From Rhodosalinus halophilus (lineage in GTDB: Bacteria > Pseudomonadota > Alphaproteobacteria > Rhodobacterales > Rhodobacteraceae): a DNA stretch of 64,000 bases. Below the pieces are notes generated by a model. The model had not been told where the DNA came from and did not search any database. It saw only the letters and a program-made list of their open reading frames with translations. Position 1 is the stretch's first letter; each line of letters opens with the position of its first letter. The stretch covers positions 1 through 64,000 of the forward strand of contig NZ_QNTQ01000013.1 of the NCBI RefSeq assembly GCF_003298775.1. Reading direction: 5' to 3'. Made by a program: the position numbers and the translations under genes. Positions 1-8,948 of the stretch are shown here, piece by piece.

Positions 1-411
1 CAGCGCAGCGGGCTTGCGCGCCTCGAGCCCCTCGAGCCCCAGCATCCCGACCGCTTCGGCCAGCTTCGCCTCGCGCTCGGGCTTCGGCACGCGGCGCACG
101 CGCATCCCGAAGAGGATGTTCTCGCGCACGCTCAGGTGCGGAAAGAGCGCGTAGGACTGGAAGACCATCGACAGCCCGCGCTTCGAGGCGGGCAAGGGCG
201 TCACGTCCCGACCGGCGATATCCACCCTGCCGCGCTCGGGGGTCTCCAGCCCCGAGATCAGGCGCAGCAGCGTGGACTTGCCGCACCCCGAGGGCCCCAG
301 CACCGAGACGAAGGCGCCGTGCGGCACCTCGAGCGACACGTCGGCGACGCCGCCCCTGCCCTCCCACCGGCGGGTGACGCCGTCGAGCGCGACGTAAGCC
401 TCGGAGCTCAT
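1..411 (-). CDS. ABC transporter ATP-binding protein (MalK/PotA type), C-terminus beyond window
   Basis: This is the energising ATPase of an importer. Only the first 137 codons are present because the gene runs off the left edge. The protein starts MSSEAYVALDGVTRR, has a Walker A motif (GPSGCGKST, about residues 39-47) and a Q-loop (VFQSYALFPHLSV, about 81-93), which is the usual pattern of the sugar/polyamine/phosphonate CUT1-like ATPases. Its ATG overlaps the stop codon of the upstream DeoR regulator (ATGA), so the two are co-transcribed. The permeases and binding protein must lie outside the window, and the substrate cannot be read from this part. Confidence 0.88.
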   Translation of the reverse strand, partial: MSSEAYVALDGVTRRWEGRGGVADVSLEVPHGAFVSVLGPSGCGKSTLLRLISGLETPERGRVDIAGRDVTPLPASKRGLSMVFQSYALFPHLSVRENILFGMRVRRVPKPEREAKLAEAVGMLGLEGLEARKPAAL

Positions 412-1178
412 GCCGCCGCCCCCTGGTCGCATGCAAGGCGCAGGCGATCCTCGACCGGCGCCAGAAGACCCGCGAAGGCGGGATCCGGGCGGGCGTCCAG
501 CACGATCAGATCGGCGTCACCCAGATGCCCGCCGACCGCTGCAGCCCGACGGCCGAACTTGCTCCGGTCGGCCACGAGCACCGCAGTCCGGCTGTTCGCC
601 CGGATCTGTTCGCGCGCACGGACCTCGGTGCTGTGGAAGTCGAGCAGACTGCCGTCGGTATCGATCCCGCCAACGCCGTAGATGCCGATATCGGCGCGAT
701 AGGCACCGAAGAGGTCGATCGCGGCCTCGTTCAGGAAGTCACGATCGGGCAGCCGCATCTCGCCGCCGGGCAGAATGACACGATGCGTGCTGTTCTCGGA
801 GACCGCGAAGGCGGCGTTCAGATTGTTCGTCACGATCGTCAACGCCTCCTTCTTCGCAAGCGCGCCGGCGACGATCGCCGGCGTCGTGCCGATGGACACG
901 AAGACCGTCGCGCCATCCTTCACGAGCTCCGCGACCACCTGCGCGATGGCCTGCTTTGCTGGAAAATTCAGCACCGACCGGGCGGCGTAGGGCAGATTCG
1001 CGCTGCCTTCGACGAATTCCGCCCCGCCATGCAGCCGTCGGAGCTTCGCTTCCCTGCAAAGCGCATTGAGATCCCGCCGGATCGTGTGCGCCGAGACACC
1101 GAGCTCCGACGCGAGCGCGTCCACGGATACGCGGCCGTGACGCTGCGCAGCTGCAAGAATCGCCGATCGCCTGTCCAT
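408..1178 (-). CDS. DeoR/GlpR family transcriptional regulator
   Basis: A 256-residue DNA-binding repressor of the DeoR family. The N-terminus (MDRRSAILAAAQRHGRVSVD) is the winged helix-turn-helix, followed by SAHTIRRDLNAL, the recognition helix. The rest is the DeoRC sugar-phosphate sensor with its conserved GTTPA, TNN and GG motifs. I start it at 1178 because GGGGG lies 8 nt upstream; the frame is open further upstream but that part has no family resemblance. The downstream ABC ATPase overlaps it by 4 bp, so it probably controls uptake of a phosphorylated or polyol-type substrate. This is inferred from the family, not shown. Confidence 0.9.
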   Translation of the reverse strand: MDRRSAILAAAQRHGRVSVDALASELGVSAHTIRRDLNALCREAKLRRLHGGAEFVEGSANLPYAARSVLNFPAKQAIAQVVAELVKDGATVFVSIGTTPAIVAGALAKKEALTIVTNNLNAAFAVSENSTHRVILPGGEMRLPDRDFLNEAAIDLFGAYRADIGIYGVGGIDTDGSLLDFHSTEVRAREQIRANSRTAVLVADRSKFGRRAAAVGGHLGDADLIVLDARPDPAFAGLLAPVEDRLRLACDQGAAA

Positions 1179-1193
1179 CCGTGCACCCCCGGC

Positions 1194-1205
1194 GCTCATA
1201 TGAGC
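1194..1205. promoter_or_regulatory. 12-bp palindrome, candidate operator of the DeoR gene
   Basis: GCTCATATGAGC is a perfect palindrome 16 bp upstream of the DeoR start codon, in the 319-bp divergent region shared with the Na/Pi transporter. The rest of that region shows no further gene. Autoregulation through this site is inference only. Confidence 0.3.
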
Positions 1206-1497
1206 ATGCGGGAGTGACAGTGATATGAATGCCCGCTCCTGGCACGCAGGGCGCCTGCGGCCGGTTCTCGACGGGACGGGAGTCGGAACCGCGATGCCCC
1301 GAACGGAGACAAGGCGCGATCCCGACGGCCACGCCGAGACAAATGCGCACCGAGGAGCGCTCGCGGCCGCGGCCATCACGTCCGGCCCTCGTGGCCCCCT
1401 CGTTACGGGCCTGCCACGGTTGGTTCCGACGTCCTCGCGGTCTTTCTTTTCTTGTTTGTCGGAGGCGATATGCTTGCCGGATGGCAGGGCCCAGGGG

Positions 1498-3381
1498 ATG
1501 AAGCGATACTACCTCGCCGCGACGACGGGCGCGCTGCTGCTGGCCTTCTGGTTCAGCCCGGCGCTGCAGGAGATCGCGGCCGGGGTGGCGATCTTTCTCT
1601 TCGGCATGCTGATGCTCGAGGACGGCTTCCGCCTGCTGGGCGGCGGGCGGCTGGAGCGGCTGCTGGGCGCGGCGACGCGATCGACGCCGCGCGCGCTTCT
1701 GTTCGGGGTCGTCTCGACGACGCTGCTGCAGTCGAGCTCGCTCGTCTCCGTCGTCACCATCTCGTTCCTGAGCGCCGGGCTGATCTCGCTCGTCGGCGGG
1801 ATCGGCATCGTCTTCGGCGCGAACCTCGGCACGACGACCGGCGCCTGGATCGTCGCGGGACTGGGGCTGAAGGTGAACATCGCGGCCTACGCGATGCCGA
1901 TGATCGCGGTGAGCGCGCTGCTGGTGTTCCAGAAGGCGCCGGTCCCACGAGGCATCGGCTACGCGCTCGCCGGGGTCGGCTTCCTGTTCCTCGGCATCCA
2001 CTACATGAAGCTGGGCTTCGAGGACGTCCAGGGGCAGATCGACCTTGCGCGCTATGCGCTGCCGGGCCTTCTGGGCCTCGTCGTCTATACCGCGCTCGGC
2101 GCCGCGGCGACAGTCGTCATGCAGTCGAGCCACGCGACGATGGTGCTGATCCTCACCGCGCTGGCCGCCGGGCAGATCACCTACGAGAACGCCATCGCGC
2201 TCGCGATCGGGGCCAACGTCGGCACGACCGTCACCGCGATGATCGGTGCGCTGGGCGCGGGCTACCAGGGGCGGCGCCTGGCGCTGGCGCATCTGATCTT
2301 CAACCTGGCGACGGCGGCGCTCGCCTTGATCCTCGTCGCGCAGCTGCGCGAGGCGGTGGATCTCGTCGCCGCGCGCACCGGCATCGCCGAGGAGGATTTC
2401 GCGCTCAAGCTCGCCGTCTTTCACACGATCTTCAACGCGGCCGGCATCGTGCTGATGCTGCCGCTGATGCGCCCGCTCGTGCGCCTGCTGGAATGGCGCA
2501 TCCCCGAGCCCGTGCCGGACGTCTCGCGCCCGCGCTACCTGAATGCCGCGGTGGACGATTTCCCCGAGACGCTGGAGAGCGCGCTGCGCAAGGAGGTGCT
2601 GCACCTTTACGACAACGCCACCAAGCTGATCCTGCACGGGCTCAACCTGCACCGCGAGGACGTGTTCGGCGCCCGCGACATCGGCGCGGCCGTGCGGGCC
2701 AGCCGCGCGCCCATCGACCTCGACATCGGCGACGGCTACGAGCGGCGGGTCAAGACGCTCTACGCCGCGATCGTCGATTTCGCCACGCGCGCGGGGGGCC
2801 GGAAGCTCGCGCCCGACATCGCCGCGCGGATCGACGCGCTGCGCGATCTGTCGGGCGGGCTGGTGCGCGCAGTGAAATCGGTCAAGCACATCCGCAAGAA
2901 CGTGCTGCGCTACACGACGCGTCCGCAGGGGGCGATTACCGATCTCTACGACGAGCTGCGCACACAGGTCGCGCGGGTCGTCGTCGCGATCCGCGATCTG
3001 GGGCTTGAGGAGCCGGATGCGCGCAGCGTGTTGTGGCTCGACCAGGAGGCGGCGCAGATCGAGGCGGACGCGCGGTCGCGCAACGCCCGCGTCGGCGCGC
3101 TTCTTCAGGACGGGGCGCTGGATCCGGCGGCGGCGACCTCCTTTCTCAACGATGCGAGCTACGCGGATGCCGCGATGCGCGAACTCGTGACCGCCGCGCT
3201 TGCCTACTACGCCGAGGAAGACCGCGCGGTGGCGGAGGTCGAGGAGCTGCTCGCGCTCGACGAGGAGGAGATCGGCGAGGCGGCCGGCACGCCGGCAGCC
3301 CCCACCGGGGAAAGGACTGCAACAGGACTGTCACAGACGAAGGGTAGACTGCCGCGAAACACGGGCTCGGGGTCGTTGTGA
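1498..3381 (+). CDS. Na/Pi cotransporter family protein with PhoU-like C-terminal domain
   Basis: Predicted inner-membrane sodium-dependent phosphate transporter of 627 residues. The first ~310 residues are hydrophobic and contain the two inverted-repeat signature motifs of the NptA/PNaS family, QSSS (78-81) and QSS (209-211), each followed by a glycine-rich helix. The C-terminal ~300 residues are soluble and helical like PhoU, so the protein may couple transport to phosphate sensing. The ATG at 1498 has only AGGG 8 nt upstream. A TTG at 1474 lies 8 nt after a better GGAGG and would add eight residues. The small gene behind it overlaps by one base. PPK2 lies close by, on the other strand. Confidence 0.88.
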   Translation: MKRYYLAATTGALLLAFWFSPALQEIAAGVAIFLFGMLMLEDGFRLLGGGRLERLLGAATRSTPRALLFGVVSTTLLQSSSLVSVVTISFLSAGLISLVGGIGIVFGANLGTTTGAWIVAGLGLKVNIAAYAMPMIAVSALLVFQKAPVPRGIGYALAGVGFLFLGIHYMKLGFEDVQGQIDLARYALPGLLGLVVYTALGAAATVVMQSSHATMVLILTALAAGQITYENAIALAIGANVGTTVTAMIGALGAGYQGRRLALAHLIFNLATAALALILVAQLREAVDLVAARTGIAEEDFALKLAVFHTIFNAAGIVLMLPLMRPLVRLLEWRIPEPVPDVSRPRYLNAAVDDFPETLESALRKEVLHLYDNATKLILHGLNLHREDVFGARDIGAAVRASRAPIDLDIGDGYERRVKTLYAAIVDFATRAGGRKLAPDIAARIDALRDLSGGLVRAVKSVKHIRKNVLRYTTRPQGAITDLYDELRTQVARVVVAIRDLGLEEPDARSVLWLDQEAAQIEADARSRNARVGALLQDGALDPAAATSFLNDASYADAAMRELVTAALAYYAEEDRAVAEVEELLALDEEEIGEAAGTPAAPTGERTATGLSQTKGRLPRNTGSGSL

Positions 3382-3629
3382 TGGGACTGAAGAAGCTGGC
3401 CGAGAAGGTTGCGGAGTATCAGCAGCGTCTCGAGGCCGGCAAGGCGCAGCGCATCGCGCCCGAGCACGTCGAGAAGGTGCTCGACAAGCTGCGCCGCAAG
3501 GAGGCCGACCTGCTCGCGCGGATCGCCGCCGAACCGGACGCGGAGGAACGCGCCGACCTCGACCGCAAGCTGCGCGTCGCACGCGAACACATCTCGCGCG
3601 CCGAATGGCTGCTCAGGGAGGTGTGCTGA
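3381..3629 (+). CDS. small coiled-coil protein of unknown function
   Basis: An 82-residue, strongly charged helical protein (MGLKKLAEKVAEYQQRL...). Heptad-like spacing of leucines and many Lys, Arg and Glu residues suggest a short coiled coil; there is no signal peptide or membrane segment. It begins at the last base of the Na/Pi transporter stop codon (TGATG), so it should be translationally coupled to the transporter; a GTG three bases earlier is an alternative start. I do not recognise the family. A role with the PhoU-like domain is possible but only inferred from coupling. Confidence 0.7.
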   Translation: MGLKKLAEKVAEYQQRLEAGKAQRIAPEHVEKVLDKLRRKEADLLARIAAEPDAEERADLDRKLRVAREHISRAEWLLREVC

Positions 3630-3644
3630 CGCCCCCGCGCCGCG

Positions 3645-4481
3645 TCAGTCGGTGCGCCCGCGCAGGCTCTCGATCAGGTCGGGATCGACGTTCAGCATCC
3701 GGTCGGCCTCATCCAGCACCGCGCGGCCCGGCACCACCGGCGCGACCTCGACCCCCTCGCTCAGACCGCGCACGATGTGGCGCAGGGCCGCGACCCGCGC
3801 AAAACGCTTGTCGTTGGCCGGGATGACGTGCCAGGGCGCATCTTCCGTCGAGGTCCGCGCGAGCATCTCGTCGATCGCCTCCGCGTAGTCCTCCCATTTC
3901 TCGCGGTTGCGGAAATCCTCGTAGGTGAGCTTCCACCGTTTCAGCGGGTCGCGGAGACGGCGCTCGAAGCGGGCGAGCTGTTCGTCGGGCGTGATGTGGA
4001 AGAAGAGTTTCACCAGGCGCGTCCCGTCATCGCGCAGCATGCGCTCGAAGCTGCGGATCTCGCCGTAGGCCGCGCGCCAGCGCTCCTCGGGCGTCAGGCC
4101 CTCGACCCGCTCGACCAGCACCCGCCCGTACCAGGATCGGTCGAAGACCGAGATCGCGCCCGTGGGCGGAAGCCTGTCCATGAAACGCAGCAGGTAATGC
4201 CGGTCGAGATAGTAGGGCCGCGGCGCGCCGATCGGCCAGACCTTGAAGCTGCGCGGGTCGAGCGCCGCGGACATCCGGCGGATCGTGCCGCCCTTGCCGG
4301 CGGCATCCCAGCCCTCGAAGACGATCACCGCCTTGTGGCCCGAGAACAGATAGGTCTGCTGCAGCGCGGTCAGGCTGCGCTGCAGCTCCTTGAGCGCGGC
4401 CTTGTAGGCCTTCCTGCCCAGCTTCGCGGAAAGATCAGCCTCGGCGAGGCTGGGTGGTCTGGCTGGGGATCGCTGGTTCAT
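3645..4481 (-). CDS. ppk2: polyphosphate kinase 2
   Basis: A 278-residue PPK2, which moves phosphate between polyphosphate and nucleoside di- or monophosphates. The Walker A motif GWDAAGKGG is at 57-65 and the lid/Walker B motif DRSWYGR at 114-120. Later blocks (KLFFHIT, RFERRLRDPLKRWKLT) are those of the single-domain class. The length is normal. The start at 4481 gives a family-like N-terminus but only a GGAG immediately before the ATG; the frame stays open upstream, so the start is not certain. It is convergent with the small coiled-coil gene (15 bp between stops). Together with the Na/Pi transporter it forms a small phosphate group. Confidence 0.92.
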   Translation of the reverse strand: MNQRSPARPPSLAEADLSAKLGRKAYKAALKELQRSLTALQQTYLFSGHKAVIVFEGWDAAGKGGTIRRMSAALDPRSFKVWPIGAPRPYYLDRHYLLRFMDRLPPTGAISVFDRSWYGRVLVERVEGLTPEERWRAAYGEIRSFERMLRDDGTRLVKLFFHITPDEQLARFERRLRDPLKRWKLTYEDFRNREKWEDYAEAIDEMLARTSTEDAPWHVIPANDKRFARVAALRHIVRGLSEGVEVAPVVPGRAVLDEADRMLNVDPDLIESLRGRTD

Positions 4482-4786
4482 CTCCGCGGACCCGCCGATG
4501 CTGGAAACCCTTGGATCAGCCAAGCAGGTTTCGCGGCGCGGGGCAATCGAAGCGCAGGCAGCCTCAACGGGCGGCCTGACCGAAGGCCTCTGTCGTGCGG
4601 ATGATCGCGGCGCAACGGCCGCAGACTGGCTCAGCCCCGGCGCGGCGCCGGCACGCGGTCGCCTTCCGCTGGCGGTCCTCACGGAGCCCGAAGGTGGTCG
4701 AGAGGACGATCCGCGGCAATACCCGCGCCGAGAGGGCGCTTGGCGCCGGGCTTTGGTTTCCCGCCGCCGAGGCGCGCGGCTGCCCA
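4482..4786. other. 305 bp without a recognisable gene
   Basis: This stretch lies between the start of ppk2 and the stop of the aldehyde dehydrogenase, so it should hold the ppk2 promoter. I see a GC-only inverted repeat (CCGGCGC/GCGCCGG, 4637-4651) without a T tract, and no convincing ORF in any frame. Confidence 0.5.
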
Positions 4787-6259
4787 TCAGCGCCAGTCGC
4801 GGCAGACGTATTTCACCTCCATGAACTCCTCCATGCCGCGCCGTGCGCCCTCGCGGCCGAGGCCGGACTGCTTCATGCCGCCGAAGGGGATGGGCGCGCC
4901 GGTCACCTTGGTCCGGTTCACGGCGACCATGCCGAACTCCAGCGACCGCGAGAGCCGGTAGATCCGCCGCGGATCGAGGCTGTGGACATAGGCCACGAGG
5001 CCGTATTCGGTGGCGTTGGCACGCTCAACGACCTCATCCTCACTGTCGAAGGGCGTCAGCGGCGCGACGGGGCCGAAGGTCTCTTCCTGCATGATCCGCG
5101 CCCCGTCGGGCACGTCGGCGAGGACGGTGGGCGCGTAGAAGAGACCGCCCTGCGGCAGCCTCTCGCCGCCGCACAGGATCCGCGCGCCCCGCTCCACCGC
5201 GTCGCGGACGTGGTCTTCCTGCTTGGCCACCGCGCGCGGGTTCATCAGCGGGCCGATGTCCGGGTCGTCCAGGCCCGCGCCCACGGTCAGCGCTTCGACC
5301 GCGGCGGCGAAGCGGCTGGCGAAGGCATCGTAGATGCCGCGCTCCACGTAAATGCGGTTGGCGCCGAGGCAGTCCTGCCCCGAGGTGGCGAATTTCGCCT
5401 TCATCGTCTCGGCCACGGCGTGATCCAGGTCCGCGTCCGCGAAGACGATCACCGGCGCGTGCCCGCCCAGCTCCAGCACCAGCCGCTTCACGGTGTCGGC
5501 CGACTGCCGGTAGAGCAGCCGCCCGATTTCGGTCGAGCCGGTGAAGGAGAGCGCGCGCACGCGCGCATCCTGCGTCCAGGGCTCGACGACCGTGGGCGCC
5601 TGCCCCGTTATCACGTTGAAGACGCCCGCCGGCATGCCGGCGCGCTCCGCCAGTTCCGCCAGGGCGAGCGCGGAGAAGGGCGTCTCGGCCGAGGGGTGCG
5701 CCACGACCGTGCAGCCCGCGGCGAGCGCCGCGGCGGCCTTGCGCGTGAGCATCGCCGAGGGGAAATTCCAGGGCGTGACGAGCGCGGCGACGCCCACCGG
5801 CTCCAGCCAGAGCTCGACCTCTGCGTCGGGCAGATGCGAGGTGACGCCCTCGATGTTGGGACGCTTCGCCTCTTCGGCGTAGAACTCGACGAAGGAGGCG
5901 GCGTAGTCGATCTCCCCCCGGGCCTCTGAGAGCGGCTTGCCCTGCTCGAGCACCATGATGCGTGCGAGATCCTCGCGCGCCGCGGTCATCAGCTCGAACC
6001 AGCGCCGCAGGATCGTGGACCGCTCCTGCGGCAGAAGGCGCGACCAGTTGGCATAGGCGCGATGGGCCTCGTCCACCGCGGCCGCGGATTGCGCGGCGGT
6101 GAGCGCCGCGACCTCGCCGCAGGCCTCGCCCGTCGCAGGATCGGTCACCGGAATCCGCGTCCCCTCGGCGCTTTCGATCCAGACGCCGGCCACATAGGCG
6201 CGATCCTTGAGCAGACCCGGCTCGGCGATCCCGGCGCGCGCGGCGGCTTCCGTCAGCAT
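4787..6259 (-). CDS. gabD: NAD(P)-dependent succinate-semialdehyde-type aldehyde dehydrogenase
   Basis: A 490-residue aldehyde dehydrogenase that should oxidise succinate semialdehyde or a close relative to the acid. It shows the substrate-site block VTPWNFPSAM, the catalytic Glu in ELGGHAP and the catalytic Cys297 in SGQDCLGAN; MKQSGLGREG near the C-terminus is typical of GabD-like enzymes. The start at 6259 is supported by GAGGAGGG about 6-8 nt upstream. It follows the MBL hydrolase and the polyamine-type transporter on the same strand, 147 bp downstream, so it may be in the same operon. Glutarate semialdehyde or aminobutyraldehyde dehydrogenase are alternatives. Confidence 0.85.
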   Translation of the reverse strand: MLTEAAARAGIAEPGLLKDRAYVAGVWIESAEGTRIPVTDPATGEACGEVAALTAAQSAAAVDEAHRAYANWSRLLPQERSTILRRWFELMTAAREDLARIMVLEQGKPLSEARGEIDYAASFVEFYAEEAKRPNIEGVTSHLPDAEVELWLEPVGVAALVTPWNFPSAMLTRKAAAALAAGCTVVAHPSAETPFSALALAELAERAGMPAGVFNVITGQAPTVVEPWTQDARVRALSFTGSTEIGRLLYRQSADTVKRLVLELGGHAPVIVFADADLDHAVAETMKAKFATSGQDCLGANRIYVERGIYDAFASRFAAAVEALTVGAGLDDPDIGPLMNPRAVAKQEDHVRDAVERGARILCGGERLPQGGLFYAPTVLADVPDGARIMQEETFGPVAPLTPFDSEDEVVERANATEYGLVAYVHSLDPRRIYRLSRSLEFGMVAVNRTKVTGAPIPFGGMKQSGLGREGARRGMEEFMEVKYVCRDWR

Positions 6260-6406
6260 GGCGTTCCCTCCTCTCGCCTCCCTTCGGCGTGGCGCGTCGT
6301 CTGCGATCGGCACGGACGCCCGTCGCGGACGGCGCGGCGACTCGCCCGTCCGGAGAGGGGTATTCGTCATGCGCGCCGAAGTATAGGACGCGCGCCTGCG
6401 CGCAGG

Positions 6407-7138
6407 TCAGCCGCGCTCTTTCTCGTCGAGCCAGGCGCGGATGATCGCGCGGTGTCGCTCGGCGCCGTAGCTTGGGAAGTGCCCGCCGTGGACGACCCGC
6501 ACCGGCAGGTCGTAGAGCCGCACCATGGAGCGGTAATAGTCGGCCGCGTCCGAGTGGTAGGTGTCCTCGATCAGCGGGCCGTCGTAGACGATGTCGCCGG
6601 AGAAGAGGATGCCGCTTGCGGCCTCCCAGAGCGCGATGCCGCCGGGGGAGTGGCCGGGGGTGTGGATCACCTCGAAATGCCTGTCGCCCAGGTCGATCAC
6701 GTCGCCGTCGCGCACCGTCCGCGTGGCGGGCGCCGCGGTCACGCGGTAGGTCGTGGACTGATAAGGTTCGGGCGGCAGGCGGTCGAAGATCTCGTCGGTG
6801 ACGTAAGGGTCGGCCAGCGTCGCCGCATTGGTGGGATTGGCCAGGATCTCCGCCTCGGCCTCGTGTACCACGCGGTCCGCGAACTCGTGGTGGCAGCCGA
6901 TGTGGTCGAAATGCGTGTGGCTCGCCGCCGCCGTCAGATCGCGCTCGGTCACCAGCGGCACCCACTCGCGCAAGCTGACCACGCCCATGCCGCTGTCCAC
7001 CAGCATGTCGCGGTCGCGTCCGCGCACATGCCAGCAGTTGCAGCGGTAGAAGGGCTGGATGAAGGGCTCGTCGATCAGGGTGACGTCGTCGCCCTTCGTC
7101 TCGACGCGATACCAGTCCTCGGGGCGGGCGCGTTGCAT
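6407..7138 (-). CDS. MBL-fold metallo-hydrolase
   Basis: A 243-residue cytoplasmic metallo-beta-lactamase-fold hydrolase. The metal motif HTHFDH is at 74-79, with the further ligand regions HTPGHSPGG, SGDIVYDGP and VHGGHF in the expected order. GAGGAG precedes the ATG and lies inside the 3' end of the ATPase gene, 5 bp between stop and start. It is the last tightly linked gene of the transporter operon, so it probably acts on the imported compound or a toxic intermediate such as a lactone or thioester. The true substrate cannot be told from sequence. Confidence 0.88.
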   Translation of the reverse strand: MQRARPEDWYRVETKGDDVTLIDEPFIQPFYRCNCWHVRGRDRDMLVDSGMGVVSLREWVPLVTERDLTAAASHTHFDHIGCHHEFADRVVHEAEAEILANPTNAATLADPYVTDEIFDRLPPEPYQSTTYRVTAAPATRTVRDGDVIDLGDRHFEVIHTPGHSPGGIALWEAASGILFSGDIVYDGPLIEDTYHSDAADYYRSMVRLYDLPVRVVHGGHFPSYGAERHRAIIRAWLDEKERG

Positions 7139-7143
7139 GGATC

Positions 7144-8184
7144 TCACTCCTCGGGAAACACGGCGAGGGCGTCCGGCTCGGCGTGAAGCGTCAGGACCGC
7201 CCCCTCCTCGGGCAGGGCGTCGGGCGGCAGATGCGCGACGAGGGTGAGGTCTGGCGCGGCCTCCGGCACCAGATGCGCGCGGCAGTAGGTGCCGAAGAAG
7301 GCCGCGTCGCGCACCCGCGCCGGGCCGATCTCGAAGGCGGCGGGCGCGGTGCTCACCGCCTCGGGCCGCAGGCAGGCGACGAGCGCGCCGCCCTCCGCGG
7401 GCGGCGTCGCGGGCAGCGGGCCGAAGGGCGTCTCCACCCGGCCCGCGACGGCGCGCGCGGGGATGCGGTTGATCTCGCCCATGAATCCCGCGGCGAAGAG
7501 CGTGCGCGGCTCCCGGTAGATGCGCCGCGGCGCGCCCTCGTCCTCGATCCGGCCCGCGTTCATCACCACGATGCGGTCGGCGATGGCCATCGCCTCCTCC
7601 TGGTCGTGGGTGACGTGGACGAAGGTGGTGCCCACCTGCCGCTGGATGGCCTTGAGCTCGTCCTGCATGGAGCGGCGCAGCTTCAGGTCGAGCGCGCCCA
7701 GCGGCTCGTCGAGAAGCAGGACCTCCGGCTCGACGGCGAGGCAGCGGGCGAGTGCCACGCGCTGGCGCTGCCCGCCCGAGAGCTCGTGCGGGCGCTTGGC
7801 GCCGGCCTCGCCGAGCCCCACGAGCGCCAGCATCTCGGCCGCGCGGGACATCCGCGCGCGCTTGCCCACCCCGGCCATGCGCAGCCCGAAGGCCACGTTG
7901 TCTGCAAGGCTCATGTGCGGAAAGAGCGCGTAGTCCTGAAACATCGTGGTCGTGGGGCGCTTCGCGGGCGGGACATGCGTCATGTCCTGCCCGCCGATCA
8001 GCACGCGGCCCTCGCCGGGCTCCAGAAAGCCGCCCAGCACCGAGAGCAGCGTGGTCTTGCCGCAACCCGATGGGCCCAGCAGCGTGACGTATTCCCCGGC
8101 CGCGATCTCGAGACGGATGTCGGAGAGCGCGGCGAACGCGCCGAAGCGGTGGGTCACGGCCTCCACGGTGACGGGAGCGGTCAT
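7144..8184 (-). CDS. polyamine-type ABC transporter, ATP-binding protein (PotA-like)
   Basis: A 346-residue ATPase with Walker A GPSGCGKTT, signature LSGGQRQRVALAR and Walker B VLLLDEPLGALD, followed by a C-terminal TOBE domain of about 110 residues. This is the PotA/MalK layout. It overlaps the upstream permease by 4 bp and is followed after 5 bp by the MBL hydrolase. With the two permeases and the binding protein it makes a complete importer of the spermidine/putrescine/opine class. Confidence 0.93.
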   Translation of the reverse strand: MTAPVTVEAVTHRFGAFAALSDIRLEIAAGEYVTLLGPSGCGKTTLLSVLGGFLEPGEGRVLIGGQDMTHVPPAKRPTTTMFQDYALFPHMSLADNVAFGLRMAGVGKRARMSRAAEMLALVGLGEAGAKRPHELSGGQRQRVALARCLAVEPEVLLLDEPLGALDLKLRRSMQDELKAIQRQVGTTFVHVTHDQEEAMAIADRIVVMNAGRIEDEGAPRRIYREPRTLFAAGFMGEINRIPARAVAGRVETPFGPLPATPPAEGGALVACLRPEAVSTAPAAFEIGPARVRDAAFFGTYCRAHLVPEAAPDLTLVAHLPPDALPEEGAVLTLHAEPDALAVFPEE

Positions 8185-8948
8185 CGGCGTCTCCTGAAGA
8201 TCAGCACTTCGGCCAGCACGACGGCGGTGACCGAGACGAGAAAGACGACGCTCCCGATGGCGTTGAGCCGCGGCGAGAGCCCCGAGCGCAGCATCGACCA
8301 GATCTCCACCGGCAGCGTCACCTCGAAGCGGGTGAGCAGGAAGGCGATGATGAACTCGTCCCAGCTCAGCGTGACGGAGAGGAAATAGGCCGCCAGGATC
8401 GCGGGCGCGAGCATCGGCACGGTGACGAGGCGGATCACGTCGAATTCGCCCGCGCCGAGATCGCGCGCCGCGCGCTCGGCGTTCTGCTGTTGCGCGCCCA
8501 TCGAGGCGTAGATGATCGCGAAGCAGATCGGCAGGTTGATGACGACGTGCCCGATCCCGGCCGTCCAGAGCGAGAGCCCGAGCCCCGCCCGCTGCACCAC
8601 GATCAGCAGCCCGAGGCCCACGATCAGGTAGCTCACCGTCAACGGCGCGATCAGTAGCGCGCGCAGGAAGACCGTCCCCGGCACGACGTGCCGCGCGAGC
8701 CCGTAGGCGGCGAGAAAGCCCAGCGTCACCGCGACGGCCCCCTGCCCCGCCGCCACCACGACGGAGTTCAGCAGCGCCGCGGTCAGGTCGTCGTCGCCCA
8801 GCACCTCGGCATACCAGCGCAGGCTCGGCCCCTCGAAGGGCGGCACCGGGAGCGTCCCCTCCTGAAACGAGAACAGCACCAGAACGCCCACCGGCAGGTA
8901 GATGAAGAGGAAACCGGCGGCGAGATAGAGCCAGGGCAGCACGCGCAT
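8181..8948 (-). CDS. polyamine-type ABC transporter permease (PotC-like)
   Basis: A 255-residue inner-membrane permease with about six transmembrane segments. The cytoplasmic EAA-type loop is visible as AARDLGAGEFDVIRLV, which docks on the ATPase. The start ATG shares one base with the stop of the other permease (TGATG) and its stop overlaps the ATPase start, so translation is coupled throughout. It resembles PotC in size and in lacking a long N-terminal domain. Confidence 0.92.
   Translation of the reverse strand: MRVLPWLYLAAGFLFIYLPVGVLVLFSFQEGTLPVPPFEGPSLRWYAEVLGDDDLTAALLNSVVVAAGQGAVAVTLGFLAAYGLARHVVPGTVFLRALLIAPLTVSYLIVGLGLLIVVQRAGLGLSLWTAGIGHVVINLPICFAIIYASMGAQQQNAERAARDLGAGEFDVIRLVTVPMLAPAILAAYFLSVTLSWDEFIIAFLLTRFEVTLPVEIWSMLRSGLSPRLNAIGSVVFLVSVTAVVLAEVLIFRRRR

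Noticed and set aside
4637-4651. GC palindrome between ppk2 and the aldehyde dehydrogenase as a terminator
   Set aside because: The loop is a single base and there is no T tract on either strand. Chance palindromes of this kind are common at this GC content.
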